From: Mimachlamys varia
Lineage: Eukaryota > Mollusca > Bivalvia > Pectinida > Pectinidae
NCBI GenBank assembly: GCA_947623455.1
Contig: OX392538.1
Span: 744,001-808,000 of the forward strand
Reading direction: 5' to 3'
DNA: 64,000 nucleotides
A program made the translations under genes and the position numbers. The first letter of the stretch is position 1; each line of letters begins with the position of its first letter. Below are positions 11,650 to 24,409 of the stretch, piece after piece. Under the pieces are notes generated by a model. The model had not been told where the DNA came from. It did no database searches and worked only from the letters and a program-made list of their open reading frames with translations.

Positions 11650-13490
11650 ACTGTATCGTGACAAAGTTAACGTTTGTGTTTTACACCGGTTTTAACTGAA
11701 TAACATACACTATATAATAAAGAAGTTAAGAATTCAACAAACACTGACCAGTAAGTCGATAATCTTTCGAGACAGATAGGATTATACAAATCTGGGGTTT
11801 TCTTTAAGCATTGTACAATACAAATATTTCCATTAAGAAGGAATGATAAGAATTGATCACGACGTATTTCATGTGGTATATAAATAAAGATACTAGGATG
11901 TCCTCATATACAGCCTTGCTGTATCTTTTCCTTAGACTTACCCGATTTTGTTCTGGTGATCCTCCATTATAAGATCAATATTTATAATCTACCTACCATT
12001 CAATCCCGACCACCTTTACACTAATTGGTCGTATATTTTATTACAGTCGTTTTATGTTTTTTATCTCCTGTTCTTAAACACAGGAAGTAAGTGTCGATAA
12101 GACAGCGAGGAAATCGGAGGCTGTTTGTAGAAGTCTACATTATGTCAGGAACATTAACACAAGTTTCTTTCTACAGACATCATCTCAGGTAAATAACTCG
12201 TTAAGCACAGCAACTTTTCATCCAGGTAAATAACTCGTTAAGCACAGCAACTTCACATCCAGGTATATCAAGCCTCATGTCAGGACACATTTTCACATAA
12301 AATGGTCATAACTTTCATTGATTTGAAATACGGAAAAAAAAAATAAAAAGACAAAGCTTCATGTGACCTCCAATAGACCCCTATATCTTAATAAAATCTA
12401 AATAGGTACATTTGGCAGCATCTTCTATCCAAATTTAATAAAGGAACATTGGCACACATCAAGGTTGCTATAAAATTGATTCTGTATAAAACCCAATAAA
12501 CGTAGAACTTAGAATTGTTGTGCTTGGGAAATTTCACTTTGATCAAATTAGAGCCAAATTAACTTGCAGAATTATATAAACATGTTATGAGGAAAATACT
12601 GCAACAACACTGGAAATATTGCCACATCGCAAACACTTTGAAAGCAGAGATGTTGATCTTAAAACGCTTAACCTAAATGACTCATCAAACATGTAAAATA
12701 ATTCAGGACATTTTACCAGTCAATATCAGAAGTTATCAATTTGGTAAAACAAGAGGCCCAGATAGCCTGTATTGTTCATCTGGATACAGCTGTATCAATG
12801 CAATCATGCCAAAATATTCAACAAAAATTTCCTACACACGGACAGACCCAAGACCAATTAATCTTTGTAGTACAAAGATGGTGTGGGGATATTTCACATG
12901 CTTCCAAGTAGTGTCTCTAGTCCCTAGGGCTGTGGTCACATCCTATTTTCAGATCTAATATCATGTCTGCATTCATTTCTATATGCCAAAGGAATGTATA
13001 CATATAGTTTTATAGTGGGTATCTCCTCTCCTTCCAAGTTATGACCAAAGGATCAAGTCTCTCAGGGTGGGGCATACCCTGGGTTATCCTGGAAGCATAA
13101 GTATACTTGTCACTTCGTATTCAGAAAATGGTTTCAAGGAGTACAAAAATGAATGAAGTATGTGACACACATTCTAATATTGGTGAACAACATGCAAAGT
13201 TTAATCTCTTTACTGTCAGAGGTTATAAAGTTATGGAGCAGTAACAAATGTGTTTCGGACAAAGTGACTATGTTGCGGGGCCCTATAGATTAAGCTCAAA
13301 TTGAATTTGTTGGAAGTTTTTGATTTAATCACTTTAAAGAGTTATTAAAGAGAAACTTATGCATGCAACAGAGAAAACTAATGTTACTTGATCCCTACCA
13401 TATCAATAGGTAAAACATGAGTTCTGAATTACAGGTTAAAGCTAATTAAAATTATTTCTTTAAAGGCAAGTTACAACAACCCATAAAAGG
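11650..13490. other. Non-coding stretch with a short duplication and a repeat fragment
   Basis: A 40-bp segment (AGGTAAATAACTCGTTAAGC onward) is tandemly doubled at about 12188-12264. A fragment of the AGAGGCCC element family starts near 12750. Otherwise nothing supported. Confidence 0.6.
12746..12960 (+). mobile_element. Fragment of AGAGGCCC-type non-autonomous element
   Basis: Begins ACAAGAGGCCCAGATAGCCT and continues TGTATTGTTCATCTGG, the same 5' end as the longer copies near 20653 and 33711. The body is diverged and no 3' end is clear. Confidence 0.5.
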
Positions 13491-13499
13491 ACAGCAAAG

Positions 13500-16200
13500 T
13501 ATGCTAACATATAACCTTAACACCAATGACTGCTAGAGATAATGATAGCATATAACCTTAACACCAATGATTGCTAGAGATAATGATAGCATATAACCTT
13601 AACACCAATGATTGCTTGAGATAATGATAACATATAACCTTAACACCAATGACTGATAGAGATAATGATAGCATATAACCTAAACACAAATGACTGCTAG
13701 AGATAATGATAGCATATAACCTTAACACCAATGATTGCTAGAGATAATGATAGCATATAACCTTAACACCAATGATTGCTTGAGATAATGATAACATATA
13801 ACCTTAACACCAATGATTGCTAGAGATAATGATAGCATATAACCTTAACACCAATGATTGCTTGAGATAATGATAACATATAACCTTAACACCAATGACT
13901 GCTAGAGATAATGATAGCATATAACCTTAACACCAATGACTGCTAGAGATAATGATAGCATATAACCGTAACACCAATGACTGCTAGAGATAATGATAGC
14001 ATATAACCTTAACACCAATGACTGCTAGAGATAATGATAGCATATAACCGTAACACCAATGATTGCTAGAGATAATGATAGCATATAACCTTAACACCAA
14101 TGACTGCTAGAGACAATGATAGCATATAACCGTAACACCAATGACTGCTAGAGATAATGATAGCATATAACCTTAACACCAATGACTGCTAGAGATAATG
14201 ATAGCATATAACCGTAACACCAATGATTGCTAGAGATAATGATAGCATATAACCTTAACACCAATGACTGCTAGAGATAATGATAGCATATAACCTTAAC
14301 ATCAATGATTGCTAGAGATAATGATAGCATATAACCTTAACATCAATGATTGCTAGAGATAATGATAGCATATAACCTTAACACCAACGACTGCTAGAGA
14401 TAATGATAGCATATAACCTTAACACCAATGACTGCTAGAGATAATGATAGCATATAACCTTAACACCAATGATTGCTAGAGATAATGATAGCATATAACC
14501 TTAACATCAATGATTGCTAGAGATAATGATAGCATATAACCTTAACACCAATGATTGCTAGAGATAATGATAGCATATAACCTTAACACCAATGACTGCT
14601 AGAGATAATGATAGCATATAACCTTAACATCAATGATTGCTAGAGATAATGATAGCATATAACCTTAACATCAATGATTGCTAGAGATAATGATAGCATA
14701 TAACCTTAACATCAATGATTGCTAGTGATAATGATAGCATATAACCTTAACAAGAATGATTGCTAGAGATAATGATAACATATAACCTTAACAAGAATGA
14801 TTGCTAGAGATAATGATAGCATATAACCTTAACACCAATGATTGCTAGAGATAATGATAGCATATAACCTTAACACCAATGATTGCTAGAGATAATGATA
14901 GCATATAACCTTAACACCAATGATTGCTAAAGATAATGATAGCATATAACCTTAACACCAATGATTGCTAGAGATAATGATAGCATATAACCTTAACATC
15001 AATGACTGCTAAAGATAATAATAGCATATAACCTTAACACCAATGATTGCTAGAGATAATGATAGCATATAACCTTAACACCAATGATTGCTAGAGATAA
15101 TGATAGCTATAACCTTAACACCAATGATTGCTAGAGATAATGATAGCATATAACCTTAACACCAATGACTGCTAGAGATAATGATAGCATATAACCTTAA
15201 CATCAATGATTGCTAGAGATAATGATAGCATATAACCTTAACACCAATGATTGCTAGAGATAATGATAGCATATAACCTTAACATCAATGATTGCTAGAG
15301 ATAATGATAGCATACAACCTTAACATCAATGATTGCTAGAGATAATGATAGCATATAACCTTAACATCAATGATTGCTAGAGATAATGATAGCATATAAC
15401 CTTAACACCAATGATTGCTAGAGATAATGATAGCTATAACCTTAACACCAATGATTGCTAGAGATAATGATAGCATATAACCTTAACACCAATGACTGCT
15501 AGAGATAATGATAGCATATAACCTTAACATCAATGATTGCTAGAGATAATGATAGCATATAACCTTAACACCAATGATTGCTAGAGATAATGATAGCATA
15601 TAACCTTAACATCAATGATTGCTAGAGATAATGATAGCATACAACCTTAACATCAATGATTGCTAGAGATAATGATAGCATATAACCTTAACATCAATGA
15701 TTGCTAGAGATAATGATAGCTTATAACCTTAACATCAATGACTGCTAGAGATAATGATAGCATATAACCTTAACATCAATGACTGCTAGAGATAATGATA
15801 GCGTATAACCTTAACACCAATGATTGCTAGAGATAATGATAGCATATAACCTTAACACCAATGATTGCTAGAGATAATGATAGCGTATAACCTTAACACC
15901 AATGATTGCTAGAGATAATGATAGCATATAACCTTAACATCAATGATTGCTAGAGATAATGATAGCTTATAACCTTAACATCAATGACTGCTAGAGATAA
16001 TGATAGCATATAACCTTAACACCAATCACTGCTAGAGATAATGATAACATATAACCTTAACATCAATGACTGCTAGAGATTATGATAGCATATAACCTTA
16101 ACATCAATGACTGCTAGAGATAATGATAACATATAACCTTAACACCAATGACTGCTAGAGATAATGATAGCATATATCCTTAACATCAATGACTGCTAGA
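13500..16200. repeat. Minisatellite, 41-bp unit, about 65 copies
   Basis: The unit runs ATAACCTTAACACCAATGAC, TGCTAGAGATAATGATAGCA, T with a period of 41 bp (for example starts at 13511 and 13552). Common variants are ACC/ATC, GACTG/GATTG and CTT/CGT, and they recur in runs. Blocks of several units are duplicated, for example around 15060-15400 and 15370-15700. No coding sense. Confidence 0.97.
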
Positions 16201-16975
16201 GATACTGTTTACTGTGTATGGTAACATACAACCTTAACACCAATGACTGCTAGAGATACTGTTCACTGTGTATGGTAACGTACAACCTTAACACCAATGA
16301 CTGCTAGAGATACTATTTACTGTGTATGGTAACATACAACCTTAACACCAATGACTGCTAGAGATACTATTTACTGTGTATGGTAACGTACAACCTTAAC
16401 ACCAATGACTGCTAGAGATACTGTTCACTGTGTATGGTAACATACAACCTTAACACCAATGACTGCTAGAGATACTATTTACTGTGTATGGTAACATACA
16501 ACCTTAACACCAATGACTGCTAGAGATACTGTTCACTGTGTATGGTAACATACAACCTTAACACCAATGACTGCTAGAGATACTGTTCACTGTGTATGGT
16601 AACATACAACCTTAACACCAATGACTGCTAGAGATACTATTTACTGTGTATGGTAACATACAACCTTAACACCAATGACTGCTAGAGATACTGTTCACTG
16701 TGTATGGTAACATACAACCTTAACACCAATGACTGCTAGAGATATTGTTCACTGTGTATGGTAACATACAACCTTAACACCAATGACTGCTAAAGATACT
16801 GTTCACTGTGTATGGTAACATACAACCTTAACACCAATGACTGCTAGAGATACTGTTCACTGTGTATGGTAACATACAACCTTAACACCAATGACTGCTA
16901 GAGATACTATTTACTGTGTATGGTAACATACAACCTTAACACCAATGACTGCTAGAGATACTGTTCACTGTCTAT
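16200..16975. repeat. Minisatellite, 54-bp derivative of the 41-bp unit, about 14 copies
   Basis: Continues the preceding array without a gap. It keeps ACCTTAACACCAATGACTGC and TAGAGATA, but replaces the ATAATGATAGCAT part with about 27 bp (ACTGTTCACTGTGTATGGTA, then ACATACA). The period is 54 bp (starts at 16201 and 16255). Ends near 16975. Confidence 0.95.
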
Positions 16976-16979
16976 GTTT

Positions 16980-19055
16980 CGTTAGACATATCTATAACCC
17001 CTTAACATTTATTCCCAAACCTTTCTGCATCAGATACAACAAAATGATCACAGATAAAGAAATGAACTTTTATTTTCTGATTCTGACCTTGAACCGTTCA
17101 TCTATAACAGGATAAATAACCACTATGAACTTACTGACACTCAAGTGGCCATACAGACTGACAATATTAAGGATCCCCATCAAGCTATATCGGACATTTT
17201 CTACATCTTTAATTGCCGTTTTATAGAAGGTATCCCTCCAAGCTGAAGATCTCAATGTGTACGGGCTGAGGATTAGTATGACAACTGCATTCTGTAACAA
17301 ACAGGAAGTTGACGACATCTTATCCGTAGTCACGGACAGTTATGTGATGAAGGCACGAGACTTCTATAGACCCGACATTTCATTTTGTTTGCGTATTGAA
17401 AATACTGTCAATTTTTCATCTCCTGCTGATTCTACAGTCAATATCACAGTTTACCAAAATTAACAACGCAGTTTGGAAAGATTACAATTTACATTTAAAA
17501 ACATTTCCATGGACAAATATTTGCCCTGAACTAAAACAGCACATTCATCAACTTTTGATTATATATTTTCTGTAATCTAAAACGTAGCTATGCTGTCATG
17601 ATAAATTCACCCGGAGAAATACGAAAACTTCCGCAAAAATTGCCTAGTCTACAGCCAAGGCATGTACATAAACATTTTTGAAAAAAATACAATTTGAAGA
17701 ATTTAAGCCAATCCAAGAAGACATCACTTGATTTGCTAATCCCAATAAATTAATTATTTCCACTCTCTAAATCAAAAAGCTTACCTAACATGCCCTATAT
17801 AGAGTTCTGTACTAGTTTTTTTTCTGCAAGGAAAAGGTACGTGTGACACGGCACGTCTCCGACGAGAATGTCTTTTTCCTTACACCAAAAGAGGTAAACA
17901 TCACCACTCGTATAAGTTACTAGTGTGCCTAAAATAGCCATGACATTTCTAGCTGATATCATCTACAGTAATGTGACTTCAGCCCTGTGATTTCGTCTAT
18001 AAACAACATTATATAGCCATCCGCGGCTCGTGCAACGGTTAACTCTGGGTTGTCATTGTGACTGAGGAAAAGGGATTCCCCTCTATTGCATAATATTTGT
18101 CAGAGTTTTCTTTTTATTTATTTAAAAAAAAAAACACTTAAAGAGGAAGCTTATGGTGCAATTGACCATAAAGGAATGCTAGATGAAGCCAGACAGGGTG
18201 TGGATACTAGCTTTACATGTTAAATGTCACAGCATGCAATTCAAAATGAAAAGATACAACTTACAAAATTACGCAGTTTACAGTGTATTTCAATAACAGC
18301 TAACACCACCATACAGACAGCCAAAAATTTACATAACAAGAAATGATAAAAATGAAAATAAATATTATTTTATTTGCATTTTAAAACAGCTTCTTCTGCA
18401 AGACCGCACGCCCCGAGAGAGCCTCAAGGAATTCCATATCATAAAGTCCATCGCTTTAAGATACAACATTATTTACATAAAACCAACGGATCAACCACAA
18501 AGGTCACTGGTCATAATCGGTATCAATAGATAAGCTCAGCTGATACCCCGTACAGATAACGTCAATTAAACTTATATGGATTTTATACTTTTGCAATCTC
18601 CTTTTAAAGATCAAAATCTGTTCAATGGTTACATTGAGGGTTTTCATTAGAATGTAAATCTTATAGAATTATAGCACTGGCATTTCCTATGGACCACCAA
18701 GTCTGCGGTGTTACACCACCAATAAGGATATCACCTGGACTTCTCAAGCTTCACCTGTCCTAGCTCAGATTGTCACTTCCTTGTATAACTTCATCAAATC
18801 ACAATGATTTACAACAAAGAATGACTTCAGGGAATATATTTACATTCAAACATCCATAAATCAAGGACATCTACTGGAGTAGTAATGACCTTGACCTATG
18901 ACACACCACTCCAAATACAGATGTTTACTCCTGGTGGTGATTTTATTGTTGCTAAATTAAAGATAGTGATTTAATTTAGCACTTTTTGTTCAGAAATTAC
19001 AAGCTATACTATTATCCATATATTTTAAAATGCACATGCTTAAAAGTAATTTTAC
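16980..19055. other. Non-coding, nothing recognised
   Basis: An 87-codon minus ORF (17070-17333) shows no recognisable domain or splice support. I see no repeat array or RNA gene. Confidence 0.5.
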
Positions 19056-19061
19056 AAATAA

Positions 19062-19312
19062 TATTCTGTAAGCCAACTTATTTTCGCGTGCTATTAATTT
19101 TTGCATATTTCACAGCTGATTAAAATTCGCGAAAATGAATCGTTGCGAAACCGTTTCAGCCAGAGGCATGCCAACTCTAAGAGTATTGTACTGTACTGTA
19201 CATAGAATTTATTACCGTATTTATTTATCGTGAAATTAAATCACTGCGAAAGTGGTTACTTATGAAAATGTGAAATTAAGTCACCACGAAAATAAGTTGG
19301 TTTACAGTACAT
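19062..19312. mobile_element. MITE with about 25-bp inverted ends
   Basis: The left end CTGTAAGCCAACTTATTTTC (19066) is mirrored by the right end, whose complement reads CTGTAAACCAACTTATTTTC (ending near 19309). About 250 bp long, no coding capacity. The interior contains repeated CGAAA and GCGAAA motifs. A partial copy in the opposite orientation lies at 59762-59888. Confidence 0.75.
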
Positions 19313-19350
19313 GACACTACAAGTGAAAACATGTTGTAAATGTTGTATAG

Positions 19351-19934
19351 TTAACTCTTTCCATACCATTGTCCTATACAGACGACAAAAAAACGTGACG
19401 TCTACCTCCCCGTTGTCATATATAGACGACAAAAAAACGTGACGTCTCCTCCCCGTTGTCGCATACAACGACAAGCTACTTCACGTTACATACTTTTTGA
19501 TTAGCTGGGTACAGCAGCCAACATGAGTTGACTGACAACATTTCACACAAAATCGACTGCGTCAGTTTATAACAAACAATTTGATAGGCGTTAAGTACAC
19601 ATTCTGTCATGTGACCAATTTAGATTGAATTTCCCGCGAGATACGTACTGCAAAGTGTCATCACCAGTGTAAACATCATGGCGGCGAATGCTGTAGCTAT
19701 AGCGGTACCACATCTGACGAACATATTTGCTGCGAAAATAAAGCTCTGTATGTCTTCTCACTATAGAAGAACCGAAAAGAGCATTGGTTTACATTTACCT
19801 GCATTATTTCGGCATAATGTCCACTACGCAAACACAACAAAGAACCGTCATTTTGGCCGAAATGTCTGGGGGTGAGCCTAATAATGACTTCCGGTACGAA
19901 ACCCAGACCGGAATCACGGTACGGAAAGAGTTAA
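19351..19934. mobile_element. TTAA-flanked MITE, 584 bp, piggyBac-type target site
   Basis: The left end is TTAACTCTTTCCATACCATT. The right end read in complement is TTAACTCTTTCCGTACCGTG, so TTAA sits at both borders with similar inverted ends. TTAA duplication is the signature of piggyBac-superfamily transposition, but the superfamily is inferred from that alone. Inside are a doubled segment (GACGACAAAAAAACGTGACG, near 19381-19460) and a 65-codon plus frame starting ATGGCGGCG at 19678 of unknown meaning. Confidence 0.65.
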
Positions 19935-19939
19935 TATGA

Positions 19940-20640
19940 AGATTGTGCAGATCTTGACTTTGAGAGTAGCATCTTGAAATTTGAACTCCCTAACTTGAGG
20001 TTAAAAGTTTGATGTTTATTGAAAGCTATAATCACTAGATTAGTCAATCTCAAATAATTTTTCCCTTTGAAAATTGCAAGAGTGATATGGGAGTGGATTT
20101 CTTTCATACAGAAGTGAATACATGTGCTGACGACCCCTACATCATATTTAACCGTTTTAATCAAAAACTTAAAACTGTGACATAGAGAAGCTGTTGAGAC
20201 TCGCAGGTTTTCTTATTTATTTGGACTATTTCCTTGTTGTAGGTATTTCTGTCACAAAACAGCTGGACACAGAACCATTCAATGATTTAATTAATTCAAT
20301 AAAATTCTACTTTGTTTACCTATAACGGGACAGAAATGACATTTAAGGCTTAGCCTGCCGGATATTACATTTACATTAATATAAATACATGTAATTTCCT
20401 TGTTTTTCCTATGACTGATAAACAAAACAATTTTAAATCTGATTAGAGGAAATGGCCCTGGGGAGAACCAGACCTAAATCATATGATCAGGACATGTGTA
20501 TTGGTGATACAGTGGTCTATGACCATGTGATGGGGTCATGGCCGACAGCTATGATATACGTAGGATATAGAAAATATTTTCTATAAACCAATCAATGTCA
20601 AGAAGATGCACTGTTTGTGTTTTATATTAATAGCATCCAG
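19940..20640. other. Non-coding, nothing recognised
   Basis: No supported gene, array or RNA. A 77-codon minus frame (19931-20164) overlaps the end of the TTAA element and looks accidental. Confidence 0.5.
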
Positions 20641-20651
20641 CTTCAACAACA

Positions 20652-21105
20652 GCAAGAGGCCCAACAGGCCTGCATGGCTCACCTGGTACTTTGTGTTTAT
20701 TTATTTCACATTTATTTGGAGGTGAAGTTGAATATGGCTGAAAGTGTCTTCCTCTATAAACACCCAATGTGACCATTTGCCAAAACAGACATATCGGAAA
20801 TCATTATAGGGAAAGAAGAAATACTATATGGGTAGTTCAAGGGTTAAATAGATTTGACCCCTGTGACCTTGAATAAGGATCATTGTCATTTCTTGTCGAA
20901 AACTTTGTCAGGCTCCATGCAAGGAACCTTTCAGCCAATTATCATGCTTCTAGGCCTTTTGGTTTAACAGAAGAAGTCTTTTGAAGGTTTTAACAGTTGT
21001 TTAAATGGAAAAATTGACACTGGATGGACAGACAGCGGACACCACACCACGCCATGAGCTCACTTAGCCCTTCGTTTTGTGTCAGGTGAGCTAACAAAAT
21101 CATCT
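20652..21105 (+). mobile_element. AGAGGCCC-type non-autonomous element, near full length
   Basis: Starts CAAGAGGCCCAACAGGCCTG followed by CATGGCTCACCTGG and ends near CAGGTGAGCTAAC. The start's GCTCACCTGG is mirrored by the end's CAGGTGAGC, so the ends are inverted. Length about 450 bp. Near the 3' end is GACAGACAGCGGACACCA, like the GGACGCCGGACGCC box in the copy at 33711. Another 5' end of the family starts at 21116. Confidence 0.6.
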
Positions 21106-21115
21106 TCAACATCAA

Positions 21116-21890
21116 CAAAAGGCCAGGAGGGCCTGTTCGCTCAGCTGTATATTTGTGCAATCATGGGAACATATTCTAAATAAAAGTACTTCGCAAATAA
21201 TTCAATATTTTATAAGTTTCTTTGGCTTAACAATGTATCAGACTAGATGAAACTGTATATGTACTTCTCTATCCCAACATGCTACATCACCTATCAAGCC
21301 TGGTGATACTGCTGAAAATTTTGTTAATAATTTATTTTGTATATTTGAACCCTGTAACCTTGAAAGAATATTAAGGTTATTTATTTGAGGACATTTTTGA
21401 GCATTCTGTTAGAAGTACCTACACTAGAATAGCTCATTTCAAGCTTGTTTTTACCGTAAATATTTGACTACTGTGACTTAGAATTAGACTTAACAAGACG
21501 CTATAGATACTCTGGGTAATAGTAATACTGTTTGAATGCATGCCTGTAACAGCTAAATGTGTTTAACCTGAATTTATCATTTTGATATTCACATCTAGAA
21601 AACTGTCACAAAAGTTCACATCCCAGACCTGTTAAAGTGACAGGTGATTTATCACAATAGGAATATGACGTCAACTGCACATTTTCGGGCAGGGTTCAAA
21701 AATATTCTGTGAATCATTCCTGACTCCACTGATCTGGAACCCTGGGTCGACAGCTCTCAGAATTAAAATTTGAGTAAAAAGTGTTAATTATCTTGTACAT
21801 GTATTTGACCTCTGTATCCTTAAAAGAATGTTAAGGTAATTTATTTGAGGACATTTAAGAGCATTCTGTTAGAAGTACCTACACTAGAAC
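21116..21890. other. Diverged AGAGGCCC-family start and long direct repeat
   Basis: AAAAGGCCAGGAGGGCCTGT at 21117 resembles the 5' end of the neighbouring element. A segment ending TTTGAGGACATTTTTGAGCA, GTTAGAAGTACCTACACTAG occurs at about 21350-21430 and again at 21815-21890, a direct duplication leading into the following array. Confidence 0.55.
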
Positions 21891-22915
21891 GTAGTGCTGA
21901 TGGACTTGGACACCAGGCAGAGTCCCTGCTGATGGACTTGGACACCAGGCAGAGTCCCTGCTGATGGACTTGGACACCAGGCAGAGTCCCTGCTGATGGA
22001 CTTGGACACCAGGCAGAGTCCCTGCTGATGGACTTGGACACCAGGCAGAGTCCCTGCTGATGGACTTGGACACCAGGCAGAGTCCCTGCTGATGGACTTG
22101 GACACCAGGCAGAGTCCCTGCTGATGGACTTGGACACCAGGCAAAGTCCCTGCTGATGGACTTGGACACCAGGCAAAGTCCCTGCTGATGGACTTGGACA
22201 CCAGACAGGACCGGTCCCTGCTGACGGACTTGGACACCAGACAGGACCGGTCCCTGCTGACGGACTTGGACACCAGACAGGACCGGTCCCTGCTGACGGA
22301 CTTGGACACCAGACAGGACCGCTCCCTGCTGACGGACTTGGACACCAGACAGGACCGCTCCCTGCTGATGGACTTGGACACCAGGCAGAGTCACTGCTGA
22401 TGGACTTGGACACCAGACAGGACCGGTCCCTGCTGATGGACTTGGACACAAGACAGGACCAGTCCCTTCTGATGGACTTGGACACCAGACAGGACCAGTC
22501 CCTACTGATGGACTTGGACACCAGGCAGAGTTCCTGCTGATGGACTTGGACACTAGACAGGACCAGTCCCTTCTGATGGACTTGGACACCAGACAGGACC
22601 GGTCCCTGCTGATGGACTTGGACACCAGACAAGACCGGTACCTGCTGATGGACTTGGACACCAGACAGGACCAGTCCCTGCTGATGGACTTGGACACCAG
22701 GCAGAGTCCCTGCTGATGGACTTGGACACCAGACAGGACCGGTCCCTGCTGATGGACTTGGGACACCAGGCAGAGTCCCTGCTGATGGACTTGGAAACCA
22801 GGCAAGACCGGTCCCTGCTGATGGACTTGGACACCAGGCAAAGTCCCTGCTGATGGACTTGGACACCAGACAGGACAGGTCCCTGCTGATGACTTGGACA
22901 CCAGGCAGTTGAGTC
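21890..22915. repeat. Minisatellite, 32/36-bp units, about 30 copies
   Basis: Units share CTGATGGACTTGGACACCAG followed by either GCAGAGTCC (32-bp form) or ACAGGACCGGTCC (36-bp form). The proximal half is almost pure 32-bp form, then a block of 36-bp forms with GACGGACTT, then mixed. All three minus frames stay open for long distances (382, 360, 165 codons) because the unit lacks stops on that strand. I consider these ORFs artefacts. Confidence 0.95.
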
Positions 22916-22919
22916 CAAA

Positions 22920-23325
22920 ATACTGAGTAATGTGACCACAGAAACGGAACCACGTTTGCACACCTTCTCCTTTGAACTGAATTTACCACAAAAACTTTCT
23001 TATAGTAGAAAAGTTTACAAAATTGGAGTCTGAAGCGATCTTTTTTTTTTTTTGAGAAATCACAAACTTTATCTAAATGAGGAGACTAATACTTCAGACA
23101 TCATTTCCTACTACATTTTTTCAATATACCAATTGGGGACAAGGATATTACAGAAATAATCATTTGAAGTTCCTTTAAATTGTTTTATCACAACCTAGCT
23201 CATACATTGCCTCAAAGCAGCTCACAAAACATCACAAATTATCATCCCTGGTTATAGGGCCTTAGCTACCAGCTAATATCTTCCTCAACTCTCTGAGGAG
23301 CATACAGCAGGTGCTGTCATTTCCG
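22920..23325. other. Non-coding, nothing recognised
   Basis: Contains a T13 run near 23041. No other signal. Confidence 0.5.
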
Positions 23326-23329
23326 TGCT

Positions 23330-23499
23330 CACAGCACGTATTCAATAATACTGATTCTACTTCCCAACCACACACTCATTTACAGCTTAGTAGACTGGAA
23401 TAAGCAGAGTTAAGACTCTTGCTCAAGGATATAAGATTGTCATGCTGAGACTTGAACCCACAACCCTTCGGTCATGACCACTAGAGTATACTGCGCTCC
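23330..23499 (-). mobile_element. tRNA-derived SINE fragment
   Basis: Read on the minus strand, the head (23499 to about 23446) has GTATACTCTAGTGGTCATGA like a tRNA A-box region and GGGTTCAAGTCTC like a B box. The following body includes the complement of GACTCTTGCTCAAGGATATA, a motif common in metazoan tRNA SINEs. The 5' head is intact enough to recognise; the 3' end is not defined. Confidence 0.6.
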
Positions 23500-23865
23500 A
23501 ATATGGATGGTTACAAACAACAGTCTTTAATTAATCTAATATTATTTTATGTTAACACGTACTGTAAGATGAAAAATATTTCTATTGTTGAAAGTATGGA
23601 TTTTTCGGTGAAAAGATTAAAAGAATTTTCACCCTTAAGTGGATGAATGATCAATTTTCTTTTACCCTGTTACCCGCTTTTATATTTAATATTGACATTA
23701 CATCAATGCAAGACAATGTTGAAGTGATGTGATTGAGTTGTTGATGTGACGTCATTGTATAATTGGCGTGATGTCATGGTATTGTTGCTATGACATCATA
23801 CAATTGTTGAAAATATGCAACAGTTAAATTGCAGATATCCCTGTCCAGGGTAAGAGAATATAAGA

Positions 23866-24013
23866 CTCTTTCATGACCAGGGGTGCAAGATATGGAAATT
23901 CCACACGAGAGGTTTTCAAATTTGGTAAATCCTGAGGGTTGTTGAGGGTTTTGCCAAATTTGAAACACCCAAAGGTGGAATTTCCCTATCTCATGCCTTT
24001 GGTCATGAAAGAG
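23866..24013. mobile_element. Foldback MITE with about 62-bp arms
   Basis: The left arm begins CTCTTTCATGACCAGGGGTG and passes through GGAAATTCCAC and TTCAAATTTGG. The right arm is its near-complement and ends CCTTTGGTCATGAAAGAG. The loop is about 20 bp (CTGAGGGTTGTTGAGGGTT). Total 148 bp. No target duplication was clear. The 80-codon frame over it is accidental. Confidence 0.75.
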
Positions 24014-24328
24014 CATTGTTTTCTCATTTCAACCACATACCTTCGTACCTGAATAAGCTCAAAATCCATGAAAATACGTTTTGAAAGTCTACCATTTTGA
24101 AATATCGTCTTTTTGCTTGATCTATTTTGACAAAAACCAATCAGTCAGCGAGATTAAGCATACCCCATATTATGCAAACTATGTTTGCACAGAAAAATTA
24201 ATCCCAGCTTCATAATGTTTACTGTTCAAATACAAATATAAAGGTTTTAATTTCATCACATCGCCTTTTTCTCTTTTCGGCATCCAAGTTTACTGTGTTT
24301 ATGACGTCCCGTCATTGGAGAGCCATGA

Positions 24329-24345
24329 TGACGTCATGTCACGTG
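24329..24345. promoter_or_regulatory. CRE and E-box side by side
   Basis: A full CRE palindrome TGACGTCA (24329-24336) is followed by CACGTG (24340-24345). They lie about 65 to 80 bp upstream of the small plus-strand ORF at 24410. Function is inference. Confidence 0.3.
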
Positions 24346-24409
24346 ATATATGCTATGTAAGATAGATTTTTCTGACATAGCTTTCTTACATAAACAAACT
24401 CCATCCAAC

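Noticed and set aside
17070..17463. Overlapping minus and plus ORFs of 87 and 68 codons
   Set aside because: No domain, splice border or start context distinguishes either from chance.
21841..22989. 382-codon minus ORF rich in Ser, Val and Gly
   Set aside because: Open in all three minus frames over a 32/36-bp minisatellite, which shows composition rather than coding.
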